From GCA-2794515 sp033763335 (GTDB lineage: Bacteria; Chloroflexota; Anaerolineae; Aggregatilineales; Phototrophicaceae), in assembly GCA_033763335.1 (NCBI GenBank), contig JANRKU010000148.1:1-15627 (forward strand): 15,627 bases of DNA, given 5' to 3'. Shown here in pieces: positions 6,587-13,776 of the stretch. The first letter of the stretch is position 1. Each line of letters opens with the position of its first letter. Below the pieces are notes generated by a model that was given only the letters and a program-made list of their open reading frames with translations, searched no databases and was not told where the DNA came from. A program made the position numbers and the translations under genes.

Positions 6587-8167
6587 ATGGAGGTTTTCCA
6601 GTTGCTATCTCATCAACATTGGTCGCGTAATTTTAGTGTAGAACCAGACGACACAGACACCATTATCAACCTCTTATTAGAAGAAGAAACACCCATGACA
6701 AGCCAAGAATTGGCGCGGCGTGTGGTGGCTTATCGCCTAGAAAAAGAAGCGGCGCTCCTACAAGAAAAATATAAAGATACGGCGGTTTATAACCCTGCAT
6801 CTGCTTGGAGCATGGGACAAAAACTTGTTTTTCCTGCCCTAGAACATGCCACAGGGCGCGTTATAGACATCCGTGAAGGTGAAAATCCAGAATATGGCGA
6901 ATTTCGCGTTATTCAAGTGGAATTTGATGATAAATCGCGCCGTGAATTTGCTTGTGATTATAAACTCCCACATAAATTGACAGCCTTTGCAGAGACCACT
7001 GGCAACCCAATCGGCACAGATGTCCTCACACTCGATGACATCATGGCAGAATCTGGTAATGTTATCACCCAAAGATTAGAACAAGCCCTCATTGACAATG
7101 ATACCTTGGTGTCAGTGGCGAAATTATGGTTTCCGCGTGATTTGATTTTGCCTGTGGATATTGGCAGTTTACATTTGGCAGAAGCCGTCCTCGATATGAA
7201 CGGTGGCGGACCAATGCCCACAGAAGAAATTTTGGAGCAAATGGGCGGTATTGGCGATTCTCCAATGAGCCTGCAAGTGCTTTCGCTCAATTATGCCCTC
7301 AATCAAGATGCGCGTTTTGATGAAGTGGGTCCTGCGGGCAAGGTGTTATGGTATTTGTCACGGATGGAGCCAGCAGAAGTCAAAGAAGCACCCCCTTATT
7401 TGCGCTATACACCGATTGAATATGACCTGCGCTTAATTTCTCCTCAAATGGCAAATTATGAAGCAGAAATTGGAGATGAACTCTCAAATCTCACCCCATC
7501 AGCGACACCAACAGGCACAATTACCCTCATTTACCCCCATCGTCGTGCAGGCACACTGCCTATCACTGTCCATAATCAACATATTTTCCCAACCGCCCAT
7601 ACTACTACCCGTATTTGGATTACATTGGTAGATATGGCAGATGGCGAAGAATTTGTGGGATGGGTTGTCCCAAGCCAAAAATATGTATTGGGATTTGCGC
7701 CATTGTATGAAAAATATCATTTGCCAATTGGCTCAAAAATCACCGTGAAAAAGGGCAAAACCCCAGAACGCTTTGAGGTAGATGCTCATATTCACAAAGC
7801 CCGTACCGAATGGGTGCCTGTATTCGATTTACAAGGCGATTCTGCCCATTTTGAAAATATCAAGCGCCCCATCGAAGCCGACTATGACCAATTGATGCTC
7901 ATCGGTGTTGACCAACTGGCACAATTAGACCAATTGGTTAAAAATGCCCAAACAGGCAAAAAATCGCTCACGGGTATTTTGAAAATGCTTTTGCCCCCAT
8001 TGGGTAAGCTCTCACCACAAGGCGCGGCACATATCAAGACGGTGTATAGCGCGGTGAATTTGTTGCGCCGATGCCCGCCCGGTCCGATTATGGCAACCCT
8101 CGAAGCCAACCCAGATTTTACCAGCTTTGGGGGAGAATACTGGAAACTCTTAGACGATACTGTATAA
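6587..8167 (+). CDS. Multi-domain protein of unknown function with HARE-like winged helix
   Basis: I do not recognise a named family for this 526-residue soluble protein. Visible parts are: a helical, HTH-like segment at about 22-60 (TPMTSQELARRVVAYRLEKE); a small beta-barrel-like segment at about 77-132 (GQKLVFP, GENPEYGEFRVIQVEFDD, REFACDY); a segment at about 194-258 that resembles a HARE-type winged helix (LAEAVLDMNGGGPMPTEEIL, then DARFDEVGPAGKVLWYL); a beta-rich middle at about 305-400; and a last helix-plus-strand unit at about 484-523 ending in FGGEYWKLLD, possibly another winged helix. No enzyme motif or membrane span is seen. The HARE reading is my inference; that fold occurs in proteins tied to RNA polymerase, chromatin and restriction systems. 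The start at 6587 fits a short leader behind the strong promoter, although a ribosome-binding site is not obvious. Eighteen bases separate it from the next gene. Confidence 0.8.
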   Translation: MEVFQLLSHQHWSRNFSVEPDDTDTIINLLLEEETPMTSQELARRVVAYRLEKEAALLQEKYKDTAVYNPASAWSMGQKLVFPALEHATGRVIDIREGENPEYGEFRVIQVEFDDKSRREFACDYKLPHKLTAFAETTGNPIGTDVLTLDDIMAESGNVITQRLEQALIDNDTLVSVAKLWFPRDLILPVDIGSLHLAEAVLDMNGGGPMPTEEILEQMGGIGDSPMSLQVLSLNYALNQDARFDEVGPAGKVLWYLSRMEPAEVKEAPPYLRYTPIEYDLRLISPQMANYEAEIGDELSNLTPSATPTGTITLIYPHRRAGTLPITVHNQHIFPTAHTTTRIWITLVDMADGEEFVGWVVPSQKYVLGFAPLYEKYHLPIGSKITVKKGKTPERFEVDAHIHKARTEWVPVFDLQGDSAHFENIKRPIEADYDQLMLIGVDQLAQLDQLVKNAQTGKKSLTGILKMLLPPLGKLSPQGAAHIKTVYSAVNLLRRCPPGPIMATLEANPDFTSFGGEYWKLLDDTV

Positions 8168-8185
8168 CCCATTTAGGATAATCTC

Positions 8186-8623
8186 ATGTCAACTGCACCC
8201 AGCAAATCAAGCGTTGTAAAACCCTCCTTAAATACCAAGTTTCATATTGATTATGAATGGTGGGAACGGTCATCCCCTGACGATTTACGGGTGTATTTGC
8301 GGAGTCATCTGCCCGATGACCAACGGGAACGGATGAGTATGGTGGCAGAAAACCACATGGTAGACTTCGTAGACCCCAATACAGGGGAAGTGTTGAAGAT
8401 GGATGAATTGCGCCTCGCCATCAAAATGGCGGCAGATGCGCCCGATTTCATCAATCAACATATTTCATTGGTGGATAGTGTTTTTCGGGTATTTCTTAAA
8501 AATAACAACTTGCCCCTCTCTCCTAAGCAATTGGCAGATTTGACGGGCAGGTCAGCCGAGACCATCCTCAAAACATTAAGTGGGCAACGCATTTATCAGG
8601 GGATTCGTCCCTATCTCAAGTAA
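8186..8623 (+). CDS. Small protein of unknown function, helix-turn-helix-like C-terminus
   Basis: This 145-residue protein has no family I can name. The N-terminus (about 1-18) is polar and probably disordered. The middle has FHIDYEWWERSSPDDLRVYLRSHLP and VDFVDPNTGEVLKMDEL. The C-terminus, about 110-140 (LPLSPKQLADLTGRSAETILKTLSGQRIYQGIRP), reads like a helix-turn-helix that could contact DNA or RNA. No signal peptide or membrane helix is seen. TTAGGA with AGGA at 8175-8178, seven bases before the ATG, is a good ribosome-binding site. It sits 18 bases after the 526-residue gene and 22 bases before the next, so all three are probably one operon. The function is unknown. Confidence 0.78.
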   Translation: MSTAPSKSSVVKPSLNTKFHIDYEWWERSSPDDLRVYLRSHLPDDQRERMSMVAENHMVDFVDPNTGEVLKMDELRLAIKMAADAPDFINQHISLVDSVFRVFLKNNNLPLSPKQLADLTGRSAETILKTLSGQRIYQGIRPYLK

Positions 8624-8645
8624 TCAGTGAGGAGTTATTAGCACG

Positions 8646-9065
8646 ATGAGCCGTGTGATTAATACTGATAGTCCGGGCAAGCGTCGCAACCAACAAATGC
8701 GGACATCCGCAGAATTGTTGCGCCATCTGAGCCAAAAACCAGATATTGATGCCGAAGCAAAGGATATGTTGGCATTATTGGTCTTTACCCTGCGCGATAT
8801 TGCCAATGGCATTGATGAATCCACCATCGCGTGGGAAAAGCGCGATTATTGGATGAAAGCAGAAGAATTTCGTACCAAATGGGGTTGGACGCACCGCATG
8901 AGTGCCGAGCTAGAAAAATTGATTTTGGGCGAAGCATGGGATGAATTGCCCGCATTAATGGTGAAGCTATTCCCCTATTTTAGCGAGATAAAGGTGAATA
9001 AAATCACTCGCAAAGACCAAGCATGGATAGGGTGCTATCAAGAATTGCTCAGTGAACGCACATAA
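8646..9065 (+). CDS. Small all-helical protein of unknown function
   Basis: This 139-residue protein looks almost entirely alpha-helical and cytoplasmic. Notable segments are INTDSPGKRRNQQMRTSAELLRHLSQ (5-30), a central helix with IDESTIAWEKRDYWMKAEEFR (56-76), and LILGEAWDELPALMVKLFPYF (92-112). It has no catalytic motif or membrane span that I can see. GAGGAG at 8629-8634, eleven bases ahead of the ATG, is a clear ribosome-binding site. It is the last of three closely spaced genes that share one promoter at 6531. Downstream lies the nested palindrome at 9089-9220, which could end transcription. The function is unknown; being in an operon with two HTH-like proteins suggests, but does not prove, a role in nucleic-acid transactions. 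Confidence 0.78.
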   Translation: MSRVINTDSPGKRRNQQMRTSAELLRHLSQKPDIDAEAKDMLALLVFTLRDIANGIDESTIAWEKRDYWMKAEEFRTKWGWTHRMSAELEKLILGEAWDELPALMVKLFPYFSEIKVNKITRKDQAWIGCYQELLSERT

Positions 9066-9088
9066 ACACTTGGAAGGGATGGGCTTGT

Positions 9089-9203
9089 TGTGGCGGACAT
9101 ACACGCTTCGCGTTAGTCCGCCATTACAAAACCCGTCCATTTGATGTGTAATGGCGGACTAGAGGCACTTTTCGGAACGAAAATGGCTCGTATGTCCGCC
9201 ACA
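9089..9203. repeat. Nested inverted-repeat element (MITE- or REP-like)
   Basis: Outer arms TGTGGCGGACATAC (9089-9102) and GTATGTCCGCCACA (9190-9203) are a perfect 14-base inverted repeat. Inside lie TAGTCCGCCATTAC (9114-9127) and GTAATGGCGGACTA (9148-9161), a second perfect 14-base inverted repeat. All four arms contain GGCGGAC or its complement GTCCGCC, so each can pair with more than one partner. Smaller hairpins (ACGC/GCGT at 9103-9113, TTTTCG/CGAAAA at 9169-9183) fill the loops. The element lies between two converging genes. No transposase and no clear target duplication are visible. Confidence 0.8.
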
Positions 9204-9220
9204 GAATAGCTCCTCTAGTC
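9157..9220. repeat. Additional inverted repeat overlapping the element's right half
   Basis: GACTAGAGG (9157-9165) is exactly complementary to CCTCTAGTC (9212-9220), which lies 4 bases before the end of the converging lipoprotein gene. It extends the structured region past the outer arms and offers another competing fold. Its role could be a bidirectional terminator. Confidence 0.65.
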
Positions 9221-9224
9221 AGTT

Positions 9225-10187
9225 TTACGGAATCATCACCCCAATTACTGCATATCGCTCCCATTCAATGCCTTGTGGCAACAACATGAATATGCCATTT
9301 TGTGGGTCGCTCAAAAATAGCGATGAATCTGCCCCTGTTTGGGTTTGGGCATTATAGGGGATTTCATTGGCGGTAGTTGCCCATCCCAAACGGGTGCGAA
9401 TGGTCTCATTATTGCGCCATACCAGCCCTAATCCGCGCCTTGGTTGATAGGTCATCGGGTTTGGCGGGGTGTTATAAGCGGGGTCATCGGCGGGCATTCC
9501 TTCTTCGTAATTATCCCGAACAACTTGCCAGCGCGGATTGAGGACATCGTTGAACATCACATAAATCGCGTCTTGGCTACCCACCCAAATCATAAAGCCA
9601 TTTTCAAAGGTTTGATACGCCGCAGGTGATAGGGTTTGTGGCGAAAGAGGGCATACAGGTGGTTTGGGTTCTGGGAAAAACCAGAAATATTGGCAAGGCA
9701 ATGGTGTAGTGGGGAAGGCGGTACTGCCAACAATTGGCGGATTAAGCGGGTTGTTGGGATTAAAACCGGGTGGGTAGGCTGTTGGGATGTTGGTCAATGG
9801 CACAATGGCGCTGGTCGGGAAAACCGAATTGGGCGCGGGGGTGGTGGGTAATAGTGTTGGGATAATAATCGGTGTGGTAGTTGGTGTGAGTGTGATTGTG
9901 GGGGTCATGGTTGGTGTTTTACTGGGGGGTAAGGTTGGTGTGACCAAGACGAATCCCGATTCAACTGTCAGTGGCACTTGTTGAGGTGCTTCCAATACGG
10001 GTGGGGTGGGTGATGGGGTATTGGTGAGTGCGCGGGTTGGTTGGGCATCGGTGGACGCAATCGTCACCTCTTGTAATAAGACCGGTCCGTTGTTTTGATT
10101 GACGGTTGGATTAGAACTACACGCCGTCAAAACCAAAAAACAGGCGATAAAAATAAGTCGTTTGAATTGTCTGATTTGCACCATCAT
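9225..10187 (-). CDS. Lipoprotein with Pro/Thr-rich stalk
   Basis: This is a 320-residue exported lipoprotein. After a short basic start and hydrophobic stretch comes the lipobox LTAC, with the lipidated cysteine at 23. About 45-155 is a low-complexity Thr/Pro stalk (TPTITLTPTTTP and similar) that would hold the rest away from the membrane. The C-terminal domain (about 165-320) contains FENGFMIWVGSQDAIYVMFND, LGLVWRNNETIRTRLGWAT and NGIFMLLPQG; it is unrecognised but looks like a beta-rich binding domain. Two cysteines (165 and 179) could form a disulfide. A GTG three codons upstream (10196) is possible, but the AGAGG just before it is the ribosome-binding site and is eight bases from the ATG at 10187, so ATG is preferred. 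The gene converges with the three-gene unit and diverges from the membrane protein gene at 10351. Confidence 0.85.
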   Translation of the reverse strand: MMVQIRQFKRLIFIACFLVLTACSSNPTVNQNNGPVLLQEVTIASTDAQPTRALTNTPSPTPPVLEAPQQVPLTVESGFVLVTPTLPPSKTPTMTPTITLTPTTTPIIIPTLLPTTPAPNSVFPTSAIVPLTNIPTAYPPGFNPNNPLNPPIVGSTAFPTTPLPCQYFWFFPEPKPPVCPLSPQTLSPAAYQTFENGFMIWVGSQDAIYVMFNDVLNPRWQVVRDNYEEGMPADDPAYNTPPNPMTYQPRRGLGLVWRNNETIRTRLGWATTANEIPYNAQTQTGADSSLFLSDPQNGIFMLLPQGIEWERYAVIGVMIP

Positions 10188-10291
10188 ATTGTTCACCTCT
10201 GTGTTGATTTTATGCTTATTGCCTTAAGATGCAATGCAGATTTCGTAAATGAGTGGCAAATTTCATCATACATTTGTGTAATTTCTACAGA

Positions 10292-10321
10292 TTGTGTAAA
10301 ATGTATAAACGAAACTATGAT
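10292..10321 (+). promoter_or_regulatory. Promoter of the four-helix membrane protein
   Basis: TTGTGT (10292-10297) and TATGAT (10316-10321) are 18 bases apart, 29 bases upstream of the ATG at 10351. The region 10188-10350 is shared with the divergent lipoprotein gene, so both promoters must lie in this AT-rich stretch. Confidence 0.55.
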
Positions 10322-10350
10322 GGATTTTTATTATAAAAAGGATTGGCGCG

Positions 10351-10830
10351 ATGGGTCGGCGCAGATATGACGATGATGATTATGATGATAGACGGCGCAG
10401 TAGTTCATCGCGCAAAAAGTCTTCATCTAGTAAACGCTCCAATTATAACAGTCGCGGGCGGAGTAGCAATAACAATCGCAACCGTTCATCAAGCACCTAT
10501 GGTGGTCGTAAAAGTGATGACGAAGCACGTATTGAGCGTGTGACATGGTTTTTGATGGTATTGGTCTTTGGCATCATTTACTTTTTGCCCGAAGGCACTA
10601 TCCCTAACCCCTTCATCCCCTTTGCTGGCGGGGTGATTTTGCTCGGTTCTGGGTTATATCAATATGCTAAACGCTGGCGGGTAAGCCCAACCACATGGAT
10701 TGCAGGGACAGGTTTGTTGATGGCGGCGATTGCCAATTTTACGGCTTTCCCAAATTTCGATTTTTATGGTATTACCCTCATCACCTTCGCCTTGGTAATT
10801 GGCATCGGACTATTGACCAACGAAACCTAG
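10351..10830 (+). CDS. Four-helix membrane protein with Arg/Ser/Asp-rich tail
   Basis: This 159-residue protein has two contrasting halves. Residues 1-60 are extremely low in complexity: an Arg/Asp block (MGRRRYDDDDYDDRRR), then Ser/Arg/Lys/Asn runs, predicted to be disordered. Residues about 64-80, 87-106, 114-132 and 139-156 are four hydrophobic helices, so the tail is probably cytoplasmic. No family is recognised and no transport or catalytic motif is seen. AAAGGA at 10337-10342, eight bases before the ATG, is a good ribosome-binding site and fixes the start. It is divergent from the lipoprotein gene and appears to be a single-gene unit. The tail could bind nucleic acid or another acidic or basic partner, but this is speculation. 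Confidence 0.8.
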   Translation: MGRRRYDDDDYDDRRRSSSSRKKSSSSKRSNYNSRGRSSNNNRNRSSSTYGGRKSDDEARIERVTWFLMVLVFGIIYFLPEGTIPNPFIPFAGGVILLGSGLYQYAKRWRVSPTTWIAGTGLLMAAIANFTAFPNFDFYGITLITFALVIGIGLLTNET

Positions 10831-10883
10831 TTCAACCTATTGGTAACGATACCATTTTTGGCAATATACAGATAATCTCAGGA

Positions 10884-10909
10884 TAGGGGCGCAAACTATT
10901 GCGCCCTTA
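10884..10909. repeat. Dispersed palindrome, GGGCGCAA family (copy 1)
   Basis: TAGGGGCGCAA (10884-10894) pairs with TTGCGCCCTTA (10899-10909), with one G-T wobble, around the loop ACTA. The right arm is identical to that of the palindrome at 13705-13734. It lies 54 bases after the membrane protein gene. No T tract follows. Confidence 0.75.
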
Positions 10910-10975
10910 TGCAACATCCCAGACACATCTCATTCGTATTGTATGTATTATGGTTCAAATGCGGGATATAAGTTT

Positions 10976-12631
10976 ATGACAACAGAGATTAGTGAACGCA
11001 TTACTGTAGAAGATATTCGCAAATTGGCGCTCCCGTTGGGGACGAAAGTCATCGTTGGTGAGGGGATGCTTAATCGCCCTGTTAGCTGGACAACGGTGAT
11101 TTATCCCAACGACAAAATTGCACATAAATCGCTTCAGGTGAATGAAATTATTTTATTGGCATCTCCAGAGACCAATGGGGCGCGGATTACCACCGATGCC
11201 GATGTGATTCGATGGGCATCAGAGACCTCATCGGCGGCGGTTGTCCTCAGTGATACCCCATCTTCGACTGCTATTGCAGAAGCAAAAGCCTATGGCATCC
11301 CTGTTTTGCAATTGCCACCAAATAGTCGCGCCCGATTGGTCGAAAAAGCCATTATTAGCCTATTGGTAGATCGTAAGGTGCAAGTAGAACGGCGTGGCAC
11401 ACAAATTTATCGCCAATTGACACAAATTAGCTCACGCAATGAGGGTATGCCTGAGCTGATTAACACCATGGCACGCCTCACCAATAAATCTATTGTGATT
11501 CAAGACAAACGCCTGCGGATTTTGCATAGCTCGGTGCAACCTGCTTTTGTCTCTAATTGGGAAGAGATTGAGACATTCCTCAAAAAACTCGATAATTTGC
11601 CAATCGAATATCAAGACCGACATCGCGTAAGCGAAGCAGATGATACGGTGCAAATGCAATCGCTCTCCACGCCAAATGTGGCGCGGTTGGTCTCGCCTGT
11701 TATCACCAGCGATATTGGTCGCGGGTATTTGTCTATTATTGGGCGCGATACCGAATTGGATGATATAGACCTATTGGTTGCGGAACACGGTGCGGCGGCA
11801 TGTGCGCTAGAGATGGCGAAACAAAAAGCCGTTAGCGATACCGAAAAACGGCTCCGTGGGACATTTTTAGACCGTTTGCTCATTGGCGATGTGAGCCAGC
11901 AAGAGGCAGTACGGCAAGGGGAACGGTTTGAGCATGATATGACGCAAACACATATCGCCATTGTCTTGTCTTGGCACGATAAAACAGCAAATGCCCCTTC
12001 AAATCGGCGTTTAGAGACGACGATTAATACCGTCATCAACAGCCAACGGGTGAAGGCGCTGGTATGGCAACGGGAGCGCGAAAATGAAGTGCTGGTATTC
12101 CATGCCACCGACCCCGAAAATCCCATTGATAACAGTTCAAAACTCGCAGAGACATTTGCGGCAGAAATTCAGCGCCAATATCCCCAATATAAATTGGCGA
12201 TTGGGCTAGGGCAACCCGCCCGTGAAATTAGCCAGTGGCGTATTAGCTATCGGGATGCGGTGCAAGCATTGGAACTCGCCATGCGCCTCCAAACCGATAC
12301 CCCCCTGTATATTGGCGATTTGGGCGTGTATCAGCTCATTTTGAGCTTGTCTGACCGCGATAAATTGCTCGATTTTACCGACCGCACCTTGGGGTCATTG
12401 CTCGATTATGATATGCGTCAACATGCCGATTTACTCAAAACCCTAGAGGCGTTTTTTGCCTGTCATGGCAACCTGAGTCAAACCGCAGAAATGTTGATTG
12501 TGCATCGCAATACGTTGCTCTATCGCATGAATCGCATTAACGAAATTGCGGGGATAGACCTCAACCGCCCAGAGACGCGCCTTGCCTTGCATTTGGCGTT
12601 GACGATTAGACGGTTGCTGGCACTCAATTAG
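10976..12631 (+). CDS. PucR/CdaR-family transcriptional regulator (copy 2)
   Basis: This 551-residue protein has the same plan as the regulator at 4867-6507. Residues about 8-130 are the PucR N-terminal domain (ITVEDIRKLALPLGTKVIVGEG). About 150-285 is a GAF-like segment and about 295-440 the CdaR middle (ISYRDAVQALELA). About 485-548 is the C-terminal HTH (GNLSQTAEMLIVHRNTLLYRMNRI). An in-frame ATG at 10943 would add eleven residues, but a -10-like TATTAT (10946-10951) covers that codon and the added residues do not look conserved, so 10976 is preferred. The next gene, an aldo/keto reductase, follows 102 bases later on the same strand and is a candidate target. The effector is unknown. Similarity to copy 1 is clear at the HTH and weaker elsewhere, so the two are old paralogues and not a recent duplication. 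Confidence 0.87.
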   Translation: MTTEISERITVEDIRKLALPLGTKVIVGEGMLNRPVSWTTVIYPNDKIAHKSLQVNEIILLASPETNGARITTDADVIRWASETSSAAVVLSDTPSSTAIAEAKAYGIPVLQLPPNSRARLVEKAIISLLVDRKVQVERRGTQIYRQLTQISSRNEGMPELINTMARLTNKSIVIQDKRLRILHSSVQPAFVSNWEEIETFLKKLDNLPIEYQDRHRVSEADDTVQMQSLSTPNVARLVSPVITSDIGRGYLSIIGRDTELDDIDLLVAEHGAAACALEMAKQKAVSDTEKRLRGTFLDRLLIGDVSQQEAVRQGERFEHDMTQTHIAIVLSWHDKTANAPSNRRLETTINTVINSQRVKALVWQRERENEVLVFHATDPENPIDNSSKLAETFAAEIQRQYPQYKLAIGLGQPAREISQWRISYRDAVQALELAMRLQTDTPLYIGDLGVYQLILSLSDRDKLLDFTDRTLGSLLDYDMRQHADLLKTLEAFFACHGNLSQTAEMLIVHRNTLLYRMNRINEIAGIDLNRPETRLALHLALTIRRLLALN

Positions 12632-12733
12632 CCCCAACTTGCTATCATATCAAATGGTCTTATATTGGTCGTTGATGGGTTGGTACAATAGGGCGGAATT
12701 TACTGAGATAAAATTTTTTGAAAGGGATTTATC

Positions 12734-13678
12734 ATGCAATATAGACGTTTAGGCGATTCTGGCATGAAGGTTAGCTCTGTGTCTATTGGGGGCTGGATTA
12801 ATTTTGGCGAGGGAAAAGTGGCAGAAGATAATGCCCGCGCCGTTGTTGAGACATCTTACTCAAATGGCATCAATTTTTTTGATTTAGCCGATATATATGG
12901 TAAGGGCGAAGCCGAAAAGCAAATGGGGGCAATCCTCAAGCAATTCCCGCGCCACACATTGGTCATCTCTAGCAAAGTATTTTGGGATATGAGCAATGAT
13001 GTCAACGATAGAGGACTCTCTCGTAAGCATATTCTGGAGAGCATAGATAAAACCCTCGCTCGCTTGCAAACTGACTACATTGATATTTATTTTTGCCATC
13101 GTGCCGACCCAGAAACCCCTATGATTGAAACCTGCCGTGCCATGAATGACATCATCACACAGGGTAAAGTGATGTATTGGGGGACATCGGAATGGGAAGG
13201 CTATCAGATTTTGGAAGCCTATGATATCTGTAAAGAACATGGCTGGCATTTGCCAAAAACTGAGCAACCACAATATTCCATGTTGCATCGTGAACGGGTA
13301 GAAAAAACTGTTTTGCCTGTCACACGGTCACGCGGGGTAGGGTTGGTGCCATGGTCGCCATTGGCGGGTGGTATGTTGACAGGCAAATATGATGACGGCA
13401 TCCCCCAAGATTCGCGCTTTAATCGTGAAGAATGGGCAAAAAATCGCTATATGAATGAAGCGAATATCCGCAGAGTGAAGGCACTGAAGCCGATTGCAGA
13501 AGAATTGGGCATCACACGCGGACAATTGGCATTGGCATGGTGCTTGCGTGAAAGTGGTGTGAGCAGTGTCATTACAGGGGCAACCCGCGCCGAACAAGTG
13601 ATTGAAAATGTGAAGGCATCTGAAATTAAATTGACAGATGATGTCATCGCCAAAATCGAAGGCATTTTGACCAGCTAA
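12734..13678 (+). CDS. Aldo/keto reductase, Kv-beta-like (AKR6) type
   Basis: This 314-residue enzyme is a full-length aldo/keto reductase, an NAD(P)H-dependent TIM-barrel oxidoreductase that reduces aldehydes and ketones. The catalytic tetrad is visible: Asp50 (NFFDLADIYG), Tyr55, Lys81 (ISSKVFW) and His122 (YFCHRAD). The cofactor site is indicated by VPWSPLAGGMLTGKY (205-219) and the C-terminal SVITGATRAEQVIENVKA (278-295). The RRLGDSGMKVSSVSIGGW start and the SPLAGGMLTGKY segment place it near the potassium-channel beta-subunit-like group. The physiological substrate cannot be read from sequence. AAAGGG at 12721-12726, seven bases before the ATG, is a good ribosome-binding site. A TACAAT at 12684-12689 may be a -10 box, without a convincing -35. 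Confidence 0.93.
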   Translation: MQYRRLGDSGMKVSSVSIGGWINFGEGKVAEDNARAVVETSYSNGINFFDLADIYGKGEAEKQMGAILKQFPRHTLVISSKVFWDMSNDVNDRGLSRKHILESIDKTLARLQTDYIDIYFCHRADPETPMIETCRAMNDIITQGKVMYWGTSEWEGYQILEAYDICKEHGWHLPKTEQPQYSMLHRERVEKTVLPVTRSRGVGLVPWSPLAGGMLTGKYDDGIPQDSRFNREEWAKNRYMNEANIRRVKALKPIAEELGITRGQLALAWCLRESGVSSVITGATRAEQVIENVKASEIKLTDDVIAKIEGILTS

Positions 13679-13704
13679 TCACCTCGTTTTTTCTCTGCAT
13701 AGCA

Positions 13705-13734
13705 TAAGGGCGCAATATGTTCGTTGCGCCCTTA
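13705..13734. repeat. Dispersed palindrome, GGGCGCAA family (copy 2)
   Basis: TAAGGGCGCAA (13705-13715) and TTGCGCCCTTA (13724-13734) form a perfect 11-base stem with an eight-base loop. The right arm is identical to that at 10899-10909. It lies between converging genes (aldo/keto reductase and the minus-strand PPC protein), where it could serve as a weak two-way terminator, although there is no T tract. Confidence 0.78.
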
Positions 13735-13776
13735 CAAACTCACCTACAAAAATAATTCAGACTATAGATAGTGTCG

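Noticed and set aside
9089..9203. Nested palindrome as a full insertion sequence
   Set aside because: At 115 bases it cannot encode a transposase, and no target-site duplication could be identified at its edges.
9787..9984. Plus-strand Gly/Val-rich open frame inside the lipoprotein region
   Set aside because: It is the antisense of the Thr/Pro-rich stalk. The low-complexity composition explains why the frame is open.
10095..10370. Plus-strand open frame in the divergent intergenic region
   Set aside because: It runs across the start of the lipoprotein gene and into the membrane protein gene, and has no ribosome-binding site or protein-like pattern.
10943..10975. Upstream ATG for the second PucR regulator
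   Set aside because: A TATTAT -10-like element overlaps it and the extra eleven residues precede the conserved start. Kept as a possibility, but 10976 is preferred.
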